Assembly: GCA_902461085.1 (NCBI GenBank)
Contig: CABPWH010000002.1
Span: 1 to 64,000, forward strand
Source of the DNA: an uncultured Collinsella sp.
GTDB taxonomy: Bacteria; Actinomycetota; Coriobacteriia; Coriobacteriales; Coriobacteriaceae
Direction of reading: 5' to 3'
Length of the DNA: 64,000 nt
Shown here: positions 1 to 8,117 of the stretch, piece by piece
Layout: each line of letters opens with the position of its first letter
How positions within the stretch are numbered: the stretch's first letter is position 1
Notes under the pieces: generated by a model
Databases searched by the model: none
What the model saw: the letters and a program-made list of their open reading frames with translations, nothing else
What the model was told of the DNA's origin: nothing
Program-made: the position numbers and the translations under genes

Positions 1-157
1 GACGCTGCAAACGCCCCTAAGCGGCAATCTGACGTTCAATCGTCGGGCATGACCAGAAGGTCAATGCCCTCCTCTTTCACGTCACCTTGCTCGCCTAGGG
101 GCGTTTTCGCTGACGTGTGCTCAACCTGCGGGGTAATGTCAGCAACCAAGCCGAAAA

Positions 158-190
158 CAAAAAAAGCCGAAGCACCATCGGAACTTCGGC
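158..190 (-). terminator. Terminator of the RelE/antitoxin operon
   Basis: Inverted repeat GCCGAAG (166-172) with CTTCGGC (184-190). On the minus strand it is followed by a run of seven T (158-165). It begins six bases after the toxin stop codon. The remaining bases 1-157 hold no gene I can support. They contain an 11-bp inverted repeat (9-19 and 96-106) of unknown meaning. Confidence 0.8.
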
Positions 191-195
191 CTTCC

Positions 196-540
196 CTATC
201 TCAGGGTTCCGTCGTATTCAACCATGGCGGATTGCTTTGACAGGCGCCCTACGGCCGTCTTATAGACCTCGGAACGATCGCGCCGCCCTATTGCCACAAT
301 CTCGGCAATCTCAACCGTTCCGTCCTCCCGGATTCGAAAAACCATTCGGAGTCCCGCATTCCGCCATTTAATCTTTTTACAGCCGGCGAGCTCGCCGTGA
401 AGCGGCGTCCCGATTTCATCAGCGCGCGTCTTTAATTTTGCGACGGCAATACGGACGAGCCTGCGCTGGGATCCATCTAGTTTTTGATATTCCTTCTCGA
501 CGTCTCGATTCAAAAAGCCGACAACAAAATGCCCGCTCAT
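196..540 (-). CDS. RelE/ParE-family toxin of a type II toxin-antitoxin pair
   Basis: This 114-aa basic protein has the RelE/ParE layout: an N-terminal helical pair rich in Lys and Arg, then the beta-sheet segment GELAGCKKIKWR and GLRMVFRI, ending in IVAIGRRDRSEVY. Members are ribosome-dependent mRNA interferases or gyrase poisons; which applies cannot be read from sequence. Its ATG overlaps the upstream antitoxin stop by four bases (ATGA), so the two are translationally coupled. A terminator follows directly. The protein is slightly longer than a typical RelE (about 90-100 aa), with about 15 extra residues at the C terminus. Confidence 0.85.
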   Translation of the reverse strand: MSGHFVVGFLNRDVEKEYQKLDGSQRRLVRIAVAKLKTRADEIGTPLHGELAGCKKIKWRNAGLRMVFRIREDGTVEIAEIVAIGRRDRSEVYKTAVGRLSKQSAMVEYDGTLR

Positions 541-887
541 TCGAAAAAATCCTCGTCGGGAATCGCGTCCGGATCCATCGACTCAAGCTCCGCGAGCTCC
601 TCGGCAGTTAAGGCGTCCTCAAACGGAACAAACTCATGCGGACCATGCTTGACTCGATCCGCAGCGATGCGATTTATCTCAAGTTCACGCAGATACTGCA
701 GCGCGCCGTACATTTCCTCATAGGCAGCATAGTCGATAATCACGGTATCGATATCATTATGATCAGCAATGAACTGAGGCGCACGTTTTGCGCGTTTACG
801 AACGGCGGATAAGGACTTGCTTGCTTCGGTAGCAGAAACAACCTGGTCTTTTGTAAACACCGGTTTTTCCAGAACAAGTGGGGACAT
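537..887 (-). CDS. Antitoxin of the RelE-type module (Phd/YefM-like)
   Basis: A 116-aa acidic protein. Its N-terminal part (FTKDQVVSATEASKSLSAVRKRA) fits a Phd/YefM DNA-binding fold, and its very acidic tail fits a toxin-neutralising arm. I start it at the ATG at 887 because a GGAGG lies five bases upstream; the longer in-frame TTG start at 899 would lie in that Shine-Dalgarno sequence. It is the first gene of the toxin-antitoxin operon and probably represses its own promoter through the large palindrome at 908-949. The family assignment is from fold-like features, not a search. Confidence 0.75.
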   Translation of the reverse strand: MSPLVLEKPVFTKDQVVSATEASKSLSAVRKRAKRAPQFIADHNDIDTVIIDYAAYEEMYGALQYLRELEINRIAADRVKHGPHEFVPFEDALTAEELAELESMDPDAIPDEDFFE

Positions 888-907
888 TTTGACCTCCAAA
901 AAAATAA

Positions 908-949
908 TCTGGATTATATTTCCAAGTATACTTCAAAATATAATCCAGA
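908..949. promoter_or_regulatory. Palindromic operator of the toxin-antitoxin operon
   Basis: Perfect 14-bp arms TCTGGATTATATTT (908-921) and AAATATAATCCAGA (936-949). An inner perfect palindrome AAGTATACTT (924-933) shares the same centre, so nearly all of the 42 bp is symmetric. It lies 21 bases upstream of the antitoxin ATG. This is what an autoregulatory antitoxin operator looks like. Confidence 0.8.
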
Positions 950-971
950 CTTTTATTCAAAAGAAAAAGCC

Positions 972-1985
972 TTATCGATTCTCAATTGACCCGATGTTTT
1001 TGAGCTCGATGGAGATGAGGCCGTTGGGCTCGTTGACAAACTCGATGTACTCGGAGTTCGAACCCATCTCGGCCGGGAAGCTGATCTCGATACCCGTGTC
1101 GGTACGGATCTTATGATTGCGCACCGCCGCGCGTTCGACCTGCTTGCGCTCCACGGGCACACGCTCAGGCACTTTCTCCTCGGTCAGTGCCGCGCGCACG
1201 CTCTCCTTGATAACCGGTTCGTCCTCAAAGACCTCATCGACGATATCCCAAGGCGGCAGCTCCTCGTCATCCTCAACCTTCTCGGCAACGGCAGCCTTAA
1301 CCTTAGCGAGCGCTACGGCCGTGTTGGCACCGTGCTCCTCGGCGACTTCCTCGACCACACGCGTCACGGTGTCGATGACCTCCTTGCCCGATACCCCCGT
1401 GTCGCACTGCAGCAGGCCATCGGGAATGAGCATGCGATCCTCGCCGGCAATCTTGCGCTTCTTATCCACATAGCCGATCTCCATGGTGCTTGCACGCACG
1501 ATTGCATAGCTCGGCACCTTTTGCGAGGGATTCGGCAGAATGGCGTAGTGGCGCGCAATGTCGTTGCGCACCTCGCCCTCTTCGCGACCCACCTCGTGCA
1601 TAAAAGCCTGCTTGGAGCCCAGCAGCATCACGGCAAACCAGCGGGCATCCTCATCGTCATCAAAGTCCGCCACAAGCACGTCAGTGGACTCGGCTTTCTC
1701 GGCCTTGGTAAGTTCGGAAGAGATGAACTCCGCAATCTGCTGAGACAAATCCACGAACTCACGCTCACCAAAGAAATAGCCCTTGAGCTCGCCGCCGAAT
1801 GCGGAGTTCTCGGCAAACGTGGCGCGTTTATTGTCGGCCGAGGTGCGTGCGCGGCGCAGATGCGTGGTTACAAAATTGCGCACGGTACGGCTTTCGATAT
1901 CGAGCTCGCGCTGGCTCATAACGTTGACGGCCGAGTCAAAGTCCAGGATATGCAGGATTGCGTGATTGATTTTCATATACGGCAT
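972..1985 (-). CDS. Nucleoid-associated protein, NdpA/YejK family
   Basis: A 337-aa protein resembling the 37-kDa nucleoid-associated family (PF04245, E. coli YejK/NdpA). The N-terminal segment is INHAILHILDF, and the middle contains HYAILPNPSQKVPSYAIV. These proteins bind the nucleoid; their exact role is unclear. Many copies in Firmicutes and Actinobacteria occur in accessory regions. An alternative ATG three codons downstream (1976) is equally possible. The gene stands alone, next to the toxin-antitoxin module, with no shared operon visible. Confidence 0.75.
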   Translation of the reverse strand: MPYMKINHAILHILDFDSAVNVMSQRELDIESRTVRNFVTTHLRRARTSADNKRATFAENSAFGGELKGYFFGEREFVDLSQQIAEFISSELTKAEKAESTDVLVADFDDDEDARWFAVMLLGSKQAFMHEVGREEGEVRNDIARHYAILPNPSQKVPSYAIVRASTMEIGYVDKKRKIAGEDRMLIPDGLLQCDTGVSGKEVIDTVTRVVEEVAEEHGANTAVALAKVKAAVAEKVEDDEELPPWDIVDEVFEDEPVIKESVRAALTEEKVPERVPVERKQVERAAVRNHKIRTDTGIEISFPAEMGSNSEYIEFVNEPNGLISIELKNIGSIENR

Positions 1986-2050
1986 TCCGTTCTAGATCGA
2001 ATTGAGCACGAACCAGTATAGCGGTCGAGCCTGCCCCAAGCGTATCGAAG

Positions 2051-2085
2051 ATTGGTGCATCGGGGACAGGTTGCTTTGCACCAAT
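2051..2085. repeat. REP-like palindrome, copy A
   Basis: ATTGGTGCA (2051-2059) and TGCACCAAT (2077-2085) form a perfect 9-bp inverted repeat around GGGGACAGGTTGC. The block is shared with 3273-3308 (GGTGCATTGGGGTCAGGTTACTTTGCACC). The two copies bracket the DUF2974 gene. No transposase is nearby. Confidence 0.6.
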
Positions 2086-2087
2086 GG

Positions 2088-3248
2088 CTAGCGCAGGAGC
2101 TCGGACTGCCAAGCCTCGAGCTGTTCTGCCAAGCTCTTGCCGGCAGCGGGCATGTCGATCTGGGGACGTTTGGGCAGAAGCGCACACTTAAGAATCGCAA
2201 CGATGGTCTGCGAGATAAAGCGTCGCGTATCTTTGTCAAAGCCTTGCGCAGCCTGGAGCATCACGGGCAGACTCTCACGCAGATTTCCTGCGATATCCGC
2301 AAACCGTTCGGCGTCCGTAGCCTCAAACACGGAGAACAACGCATCTACAAAACGCTCGCGCTCGCTAGGCGACACTGTAAGCAGCATCTCGCGAATGGAG
2401 CCATCAACGTATCGAGCACCGGCGGACAGGCGCTCACAGTATACGAAGTCGCAACCATCAACCACCCAGCTAAAGGGATTGTGCTGCAGCAGGCTGAACT
2501 CGGTGCTCTCAACGATGGCATAGTCCTCTTGTGTCTCGAACATCATGCCGAAGATCGACGACCGAGGTAGCGTCTTGTCGATTCGACCGGAAAGATCGGC
2601 AAAGGCGTTGCCGTTCAGAAACTCCTCGACGAACCCTGGACCATCATGGGAATACGCCCGTTCGATTCGCTCACGGGCGACATCGGAGCACATCGCCGCA
2701 CCGTACACCGCAAGGTTTCCACCCTTGGAATGACCTCCGCACAAAAGCGGCCCGTCGATCGCATCCGCCGCCTCGTCCACATAACGCGCCGCGGATTCCT
2801 GGGCCGGCACAGGACACCGGAACGCCATGTTAAAGTCCTCTTTCCAGCCCACAATCGTGCTGTCGGTCCCCCGGAAGGAAAGATAGCTAAACCCCGCCGG
2901 AAACCGGAACGCCATGGCTGCAAACTGCTCCGTCGCCACCACATCGCTCACGGCACGATAGCCGCAAACGTGCACGCCGCGGTATCTGGGATTTGCTGCC
3001 ACGGCCTCCAACAAGGCCCTGCTCCCCTCTGGATCCCACAAGTCGTCAATCATGTCCCGATAGCACTCGGCACGCAGCAGCTCGCGTACGTCTAGGCCCT
3101 GCCAGTTCGTCAGCTCCGCCATATCACCCGGCAAACGCAAATAGGACAACCACGCAAAGACCAGGCTGTCCACCGCGCAGAACGGCCGCTCCTCAAACGG
3201 ATCAAACGCCGTCTGAGCATAGGTCAAAAAATTAGGCGAATCCGACAT
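2088..3248 (-). CDS. DUF2974 family alpha/beta-hydrolase-like protein
   Basis: A 386-aa protein of the Mbeg1-like/DUF2974 family (PF11187). It carries a lipase-type nucleophile elbow G-H-S-K-G in LLCGGHSKGGNLAVYGA and an upstream strand YLSFRGTDSTIVGWKEDF like other lipase-fold proteins. The substrate is unknown. The start is set at the ATG at 3248, which has GGGAGGG six bases upstream. The long N-terminal extension available in this frame is Ser/Pro-rich and lies across the ldh terminator and 3' end, so it is rejected. No signal peptide, so probably cytoplasmic. Confidence 0.8.
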   Translation of the reverse strand: MSDSPNFLTYAQTAFDPFEERPFCAVDSLVFAWLSYLRLPGDMAELTNWQGLDVRELLRAECYRDMIDDLWDPEGSRALLEAVAANPRYRGVHVCGYRAVSDVVATEQFAAMAFRFPAGFSYLSFRGTDSTIVGWKEDFNMAFRCPVPAQESAARYVDEAADAIDGPLLCGGHSKGGNLAVYGAAMCSDVARERIERAYSHDGPGFVEEFLNGNAFADLSGRIDKTLPRSSIFGMMFETQEDYAIVESTEFSLLQHNPFSWVVDGCDFVYCERLSAGARYVDGSIREMLLTVSPSERERFVDALFSVFEATDAERFADIAGNLRESLPVMLQAAQGFDKDTRRFISQTIVAILKCALLPKRPQIDMPAAGKSLAEQLEAWQSELLR

Positions 3249-3272
3249 GGCCCTCCCATCAACTATGGTGTA

Positions 3273-3308
3273 TTGGGGGTGCATTGGGGTCAGGTTACTT
3301 TGCACCAA
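3273..3308. repeat. REP-like palindrome, copy B
   Basis: An imperfect copy of the 2051-2085 element: TTGGGGGTGCA on the left and TGCACCAA on the right around TTGGGGTCAGGTTACTT. It lies between the ldh terminator and the DUF2974 ribosome binding site. The GGG(A/T)CAGGTT core is also recognisable in the repeats near 39.7 kb. Confidence 0.55.
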
Positions 3309-3341
3309 AAGGCGCCCGGGCCGTGTGGACCCGGACGCCTT
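3309..3341 (-). terminator. Terminator of ldh
   Basis: Stem AAGGCGCCCGGG (3309-3320) pairs with CCCGGACGCCTT (3330-3341) with one mismatch. It starts 32 bases after the ldh stop and runs into TTTTGG on the minus strand. Confidence 0.75.
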
Positions 3342-3372
3342 CATTGTAGCTTTTCGCTCTAGCGAGCTTGAT

Positions 3373-4323
3373 TTAGCAGGAGAAATCGACGCTGCCGATG
3401 ATGTCCTTGAGGGCCTTGGCGGAGACGGTGAGCTCATGCTGCTCGTCATCGTTCAGCGGCACGGGGACGCGGCAGACAACGCCGTCGCGGCCAACGACGG
3501 TCGGCATGGAGATGGCAAGATCGGACAGGCCATACTCGCCCACCATGAGCGAGGAGACAGGCAGAACGGTCTGCTCATCGCGCATAACGGCGGTGCAGAT
3601 GCGCTTGACGGCCATGGCGACGCCATAGTAGGTGGCGTGCTTCTTCTCGATGATGGTATAGGCGGAGTTCTTGACGTCCTCAGCGATGCGCTTCTCGGCA
3701 GCCTCATGCTCCAGGTGGCCGTGAAGCTCACAGAAGGTGTTCAGCGGAACGCCGGCAACCTGAGCGCTGGACCAAGCGACAAACTCGGAGTCACCGTGCT
3801 CGCCCATGACATAGGCCTGGACATCGCGCGGGTCAACCTCGACGTGGGCACCAAGCATCTGCTGCAGGCGGCCGGTGTCGAGCACGGTGCCGGAACCGAT
3901 GACGTGGCCCTCGGGCAGGCCGGACATCTTGATGGCGGCGTAGGTCAGAACATCGACCGGGTTGGAGACGATTAGCAGAATGCCGTCGAAGCCGGACTTC
4001 TTAATCTCGGGAATAATGGACTTGAAGATGCTGACGTTCTTGTTGACCAGGTCCAGGCGGGTCTCACCGGGCTTCTGGGCAGCGCCAGCAGTGACGACGA
4101 TCATGGCGGCGTCGGCGACATCGGAATAATCGCCGGCGTAGATCTTCATCGGCTCGGCAAACGTCATGCCGTGCGCGATATCCAGGGCCTCACCCTCGGC
4201 ACGGTTCTTGTCCACGTCGATGAGGACCATCTCGGAGAACAGACCGCTCTGCATCAGTGCGAACGCCGAAGACGAACCGACGAAACCGCAGCCGACAATA
4301 GCGACCTTCTTCTCGTTAACCAT
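3373..4323 (-). CDS. ldh: L-lactate dehydrogenase
   Basis: A 316-aa NAD-dependent L-lactate dehydrogenase, reducing pyruvate to lactate and regenerating NAD+ during fermentation. Visible motifs: the Rossmann GCGFVG at residues 11-16, the substrate loop with PGETR (Arg89), the catalytic pair Asp149 (LDTGR) and His176 in GEHGDSE, and the usual family length. The start at 4323 follows GGGAG with normal spacing; the ORF can be read upstream but only through the leader hairpin at 4349-4381. It is transcribed alone, ending at the 3309-3341 terminator. Discrimination from malate dehydrogenase rests on overall pattern and is strong. Confidence 0.93.
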   Translation of the reverse strand: MVNEKKVAIVGCGFVGSSSAFALMQSGLFSEMVLIDVDKNRAEGEALDIAHGMTFAEPMKIYAGDYSDVADAAMIVVTAGAAQKPGETRLDLVNKNVSIFKSIIPEIKKSGFDGILLIVSNPVDVLTYAAIKMSGLPEGHVIGSGTVLDTGRLQQMLGAHVEVDPRDVQAYVMGEHGDSEFVAWSSAQVAGVPLNTFCELHGHLEHEAAEKRIAEDVKNSAYTIIEKKHATYYGVAMAVKRICTAVMRDEQTVLPVSSLMVGEYGLSDLAISMPTVVGRDGVVCRVPVPLNDDEQHELTVSAKALKDIIGSVDFSC

Positions 4324-4348
4324 TAGAAACTCCCATCTCTCTCCACAA

Positions 4349-4381
4349 ACAAGCCGCCCGGGAACGACCCGAGCGGCTTGT
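4349..4381 (-). promoter_or_regulatory. Leader hairpin upstream of ldh
   Basis: ACAAGCCGC (4349-4357) pairs with GCGGCTTGT (4373-4381), extended by CCGGG/CCCG-type pairs. It ends 26 bases before the ldh start, and the minus strand continues TTTGTGG, so there is only a poor T-tract. It may be the terminator of the aminotransferase gene, whose stop is 144 bases away, or a 5' leader element of ldh. Confidence 0.5.
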
Positions 4382-4524
4382 CGTAATCCCAATACATCCA
4401 ATCGGGACTTTGATTATGCCCCTATTCGCAGCCAAAAATCGACCGTTTACCGAAATTGTTTGCAGTATTCGTAAAATAACTGCGCGAAATCGGTTTCGAG
4501 CTATTGACGAGTCGAAATAGGTTT

Positions 4525-5688
4525 CTAATACAGGCCCGCCTCGCGAATGGCCTCGACAGCCAAAGCGATCTGATCGGGCGGTAGGACCAGCGCCATGCGC
4601 ACGTGTCCCTCGCCCGAAGGACCAAAACTCGCGCCCGGCGTCACCACAACGCCGGCCTTCTCCATGAGCTCCTCGCAAAACGCCATGGAATCGGTGCGAC
4701 CACCGGGAAGCTTGGCCCACACAAACATAGAGCCATGCGCGTTGGGACGCTCCCAGCCCAGGCCCTCAAGACCGTCGCACAGGGCATCGCGACGTTCCTG
4801 GTACTTCAGGCGCTGCGCCTCGACCTCATCGCGCGGACCGTTCAGGCAGGCGATAGCAGCCTTCTGGATCGGGAAAAACATACCGAAGTCGATCTGGCCG
4901 CGCAGCTTGGCAAAGGCCGAGACCACATCCTCGCGACCGACCAAAAAGCCGATGCGGGCACCGGTGACGTTAAACGACTTGGAAAGCGAGAAGAACTCCA
5001 CGCCCACCTCAAGCGCACCGGGATACTGCAAGAAGCTGCCGCCGGGCTCGCCGTCAAACACGATGTCAGAGTATGCGTTGTCGTGAACGATGAGCAGGTC
5101 GTGCTCGCGGGCGAAAGTGATGATCTCCTCGTAGACCTCGGGCGTGCCCACCGAGCCGACCGGGTTGGCGGGCAGCGACACGATCATATACTTGGCACGA
5201 TCGGCCACCTCGGGATCGATACCCGCCACATAGGGCAGGTAATTATGCTCGGCAACCAGCGGATAGTATTCGAGCTTGGCATCGGCGATCTTGGCACCCG
5301 CCTCGAAGACCGGGTAGCACGGATCGGGAACCAAAATAGTATCGCCCGGATCGAGCAGGGCCAGGCCCAAATGGCCCACACCCTCCTGCGTGCCGTTGCA
5401 CGACTGCACCATAGACGGCGTAATGCCGGAGACACCAAAGCGACGCTCGTAGTAATCGCACACGGACTGCTTGAGTTCGGGCAGATCGCGCAGGGCATAC
5501 TTCCACATCTCGGGGTCCTGGGCGGCCTGCGTGAGCGCCTCGACCACGTGGTCGTACGGCCTAAAGTCGGGCGTGCCCACGCTCATGTTGTAAATGGTCT
5601 TGCCCTGAGCCTTCAGCGCGAGAAGCTTGTTGTTGAGCGAGGCGAAGACCTCCGCGCCAAAGCGGTCGAGACGCTGCGATGCCTGCAT
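4525..5688 (-). CDS. Class I/II pyridoxal-phosphate aminotransferase
   Basis: A 387-aa fold-type I aminotransferase. The PLP lysine is K237 in SLSKSFNVTG, the substrate loop NPVG is near residue 175, and the phosphate-binding NGTQEG region is near residue 98. It resembles LL-diaminopimelate, aspartate or alanine aminotransferases; the exact substrate cannot be fixed. The start at 5688 has AAAGGTGG five bases upstream. A strong terminator-type hairpin with a T-tract (5713-5736) sits only 24 bases ahead of the start, so expression may depend on read-through or on a promoter inside the hairpin region. Confidence 0.85.
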   Translation of the reverse strand: MQASQRLDRFGAEVFASLNNKLLALKAQGKTIYNMSVGTPDFRPYDHVVEALTQAAQDPEMWKYALRDLPELKQSVCDYYERRFGVSGITPSMVQSCNGTQEGVGHLGLALLDPGDTILVPDPCYPVFEAGAKIADAKLEYYPLVAEHNYLPYVAGIDPEVADRAKYMIVSLPANPVGSVGTPEVYEEIITFAREHDLLIVHDNAYSDIVFDGEPGGSFLQYPGALEVGVEFFSLSKSFNVTGARIGFLVGREDVVSAFAKLRGQIDFGMFFPIQKAAIACLNGPRDEVEAQRLKYQERRDALCDGLEGLGWERPNAHGSMFVWAKLPGGRTDSMAFCEELMEKAGVVVTPGASFGPSGEGHVRMALVLPPDQIALAVEAIREAGLY

Positions 5689-5706
5689 GGTGCCACCTTT
5701 CGATAT

Positions 5707-5736
5707 AAAAAAGCGGCGCTCCGACAAGAGCGCCGC
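5707..5736 (-). terminator. Terminator after nadE, placed in the leader of the aminotransferase gene
   Basis: GCGGCGCTC (5713-5721) pairs with GAGCGCCGC (5728-5736), and the minus strand continues with TTTTTT. It lies 70 bases past the nadE stop and leaves no room for a promoter before the next Shine-Dalgarno sequence. Confidence 0.75.
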
Positions 5737-5805
5737 GCGATACGGGCCATCAGATTGCAAAAGTGTAACGCTTGCAACCCCCGTATTGGTTCAATTTAGC
5801 CAACC

Positions 5806-7806
5806 TTAGTCAACTGGATTGAGCGCGTCGATCTGCGCAAGCCACAGACGCGAGCTGGCGTCACTCGGCATGCGCCAATCGCCGCGCGGGCTGAGCGTCA
5901 CCGAGCCCACCTTGGGACCATCGGGCAGGCAGCTGCGCTTAAACTGCTGGGCAAAGAAGCGACGGTAGAACGTACGTAGCCACGTGTGGACGGTCTTGGC
6001 GTCGTAGACGCCCTCGAAGCTCTTGAGCGCCATGCGGTAGATCTTGCCCGGCTCAAAGCCAAAACGCAGCAGGTAGTAGAGGAAGTAGTCGTGCAGCTCG
6101 TACGGGCCCACCAAATCCTCGGTCTTCTGCGCAATCTCGCCGTCGCCCGTGGGCGGCAGAAGCTCGGGGGACACCGGCGTATCGAGGATATCGAGCAAGA
6201 CCTCGGCAATGCGCCCGCCAAAGACATCGGCAGCATAGCGTACCAGATGGCGCACAAGCGTCTTGGGCACGCTCGCGTTGACGGCGTACATGCTCATGTG
6301 GTCGCCGTTATAGGTAGCCCAGCCGAGCGCCAGCTCCGACAGGTCGCCCGTGCCAATGACAAAACCGCCAGCCTGGTTGGCCAGATCCATCAGAATCTGC
6401 GTACGCTCGCGCGCCTGGCTGTTCTCGTAGGTCACGTCCTGCACGGCCGGATCATGCTCAATGTCCTTGAAGTGCTGCTCCACAGCCGCGTGGATCGAAA
6501 CCTCGCGGAAGCTCACACCCAGGTCGCGAGCGAGCGACTCGGCATTCGACTTGGTGCGATGCGTCGTGCCGAAGCCGGGCATGGACACGGCTGTGATACC
6601 AGTGCGCGGCAGCCCCAGCACATCGAAGGCACGCACGGTCACAAGCAGCGCCAGCGTGGAATCGAGACCGCCCGAAAGGCCGATAACGGCCGCCTTGGTG
6701 CCCGTATGGGCAAGGCGGGTCTTGAGGCCCGCGGTCTGCAGGTCGAGGATGGTCTCGCAGCGCTCAGCCAGGTCACCATGGTCGGCCGGCACAAAAGGCG
6801 CACGCGGGAAACCGCGGTCGATATTGAGCGCATCGCGCAGGACAGGCTCTTCGGCCAGCACCCCCTCAAACGAAAATTCAACGATCGTGGCCTCCGGCGC
6901 ATCGTCGGTGCGCGTCCACGTCGTCGAGCGACGGCGCTCAGCCACCAGACGATCGAGATCGACGTCGGCGACGGCCATATCGCAGGTAAGCAGTTTGGTC
7001 GCGGCGAGCTTGGAGCCGTTTTCGTAGACGAGGTTCTCCCCCGCAAAGACCATGTCGGTCGTGGACTCGCCCTCGCTCGCGTCCGCGTAGGCATAGGCGC
7101 AGTACAGGCGCGCGCTCTGATTGGAGATAAGGCTGCGGCGGTAATCTGCCTTACCGATAATCTCGTCCGAGGCCGACGGGTTGAGAATCACCGTCGCACC
7201 GGCAAGCGCCATCTCGGTCGAAGGGGGCGCCGGCACCCACAGGTCCTCGCAGACCTCAACGCCCAGCACCATATCCTCGGCGCCTTCATCACAGCAGCGG
7301 TAGACAAGCCCCGAACCCAGCGGAACCGGACCCTGACCGGCAAACTCGACCCACACAGGATCTGCGGGCGCCGGAGCAAACCAGCGGCGCTCGTAGAACT
7401 CGCCATAGTTGGGCAGATACTTCTTGGCCGTAAGGCCCAAAAGCTCGCCCGCGCAGCACACGGCGGCGCAGTTGTAGATGTTTTCTGCCACCGCAACGGG
7501 CAAGCCAACGGTAAAGACAATCGGCAGCTCACGAGTCTCATCGAGGATATGCACCAGAGCAGCCTCGCAGGCATGCAGCAGCGTGCGGTTATGGAACAGA
7601 TCGGCCGCGGTATAGCCGCACAAGTTGAGCTCGGGCAGCACCAGAGCACGGACGCCGCGCTCGACAGCCGCGCGAACAGCCGCTAACGCAACCTCGGCAT
7701 TGCCCTCGACATCGGCCACGCGAATCTGCGGCGACGCCGCCGCCACACGCAAAAAGCCATCGTTCTTATTAGCCGAAACGCAGCATTGCCTTGTTGATCT
7801 GGACAC
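5806..7806 (-). CDS. nadE: Glutamine-dependent NAD+ synthetase
   Basis: A 666-aa two-domain enzyme that amidates deamido-NAD+ to NAD+ using glutamine. Residues 1-300 form a nitrilase-type glutaminase domain, with LVLPELNLCGY supplying the Glu and GVEVCEDLW the Cys. The C-terminal synthetase domain begins near residue 340, with the ATP pyrophosphatase loop GLSGGLDSTLAL. The GTG start at 7806 has AAGGGG six bases upstream. Length matches the long bacterial form. It supports ldh-based NAD recycling in function only; no shared operon is evident. Confidence 0.93.
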   Translation of the reverse strand: MSRSTRQCCVSANKNDGFLRVAAASPQIRVADVEGNAEVALAAVRAAVERGVRALVLPELNLCGYTAADLFHNRTLLHACEAALVHILDETRELPIVFTVGLPVAVAENIYNCAAVCCAGELLGLTAKKYLPNYGEFYERRWFAPAPADPVWVEFAGQGPVPLGSGLVYRCCDEGAEDMVLGVEVCEDLWVPAPPSTEMALAGATVILNPSASDEIIGKADYRRSLISNQSARLYCAYAYADASEGESTTDMVFAGENLVYENGSKLAATKLLTCDMAVADVDLDRLVAERRRSTTWTRTDDAPEATIVEFSFEGVLAEEPVLRDALNIDRGFPRAPFVPADHGDLAERCETILDLQTAGLKTRLAHTGTKAAVIGLSGGLDSTLALLVTVRAFDVLGLPRTGITAVSMPGFGTTHRTKSNAESLARDLGVSFREVSIHAAVEQHFKDIEHDPAVQDVTYENSQARERTQILMDLANQAGGFVIGTGDLSELALGWATYNGDHMSMYAVNASVPKTLVRHLVRYAADVFGGRIAEVLLDILDTPVSPELLPPTGDGEIAQKTEDLVGPYELHDYFLYYLLRFGFEPGKIYRMALKSFEGVYDAKTVHTWLRTFYRRFFAQQFKRSCLPDGPKVGSVTLSPRGDWRMPSDASSRLWLAQIDALNPVD

Positions 7807-7930
7807 TGGAGGCCCCTTCTACCCTGAGATTCAGTCTAACGGACGTTCACATATCTCTAACTAGCCAAAGCAACCTCCCAGTTTACTGAGAGGCCAACCT
7901 GTGCTAAGAGCATGTAGTTCAAAATATCTT

Positions 7931-7969
7931 TAATTAAAAAAGGAGAAATCGATAATCGACTTCTCCTTT
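7931..7969 (-). terminator. Terminator of the RiPP-type operon
   Basis: AAAGGAGAA (7939-7947) pairs with TTCTCCTTT (7961-7969), with an inner TCGA/TCGA pair. On the minus strand it is followed by TTTTTTAATTAAAG. It lies 25 bases downstream of the small peptide stop. Confidence 0.85.
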
Positions 7970-7993
7970 AAGCGAGGCGAGTAAATTCCGAAA

Positions 7994-8104
7994 CTAATGG
8001 CAGAATTTATCCATGTAGTCCTCAAAGTCGAACACTTCTACCACGACGCCCTCTTCCTGAAACTCTTTCAGCTGCTCCAAGAGATCTTTGTTAATAACGT
8101 CCAT
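7994..8104 (-). CDS. 36-aa candidate RiPP precursor peptide
   Basis: This gene is too short for usual gene callers. It encodes MDVINKDLLEQLKEFQEEG followed by a short acidic and aromatic tail ending in DKFCH. It has the strongest ribosome binding site in the neighbourhood, AGAGGAGG seven bases before the ATG, which overlaps the stop of the radical SAM gene (TAGAGGAGG), so translation is coupled. The N-terminal half looks like an amphipathic helical leader. The tail (VFDFEDYMDKFCH) offers Phe, Tyr, Asp and one Cys as possible modification sites. Followed by a clear terminator. The precursor role is inferred from position beside a B12-radical SAM enzyme and an exporter; I know of no named family it belongs to. 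Confidence 0.7.
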   Translation of the reverse strand: MDVINKDLLEQLKEFQEEGVVVEVFDFEDYMDKFCH

Positions 8105-8117
8105 GCAGAAACCTCCT

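Noticed and set aside
1..195. Small ORF on the minus strand ending near base 40 and an 11-bp inverted repeat (9-19, 96-106)
   Set aside because: Only 14 codons with a stop just upstream and no matching neighbours; the repeat alone does not identify an element.
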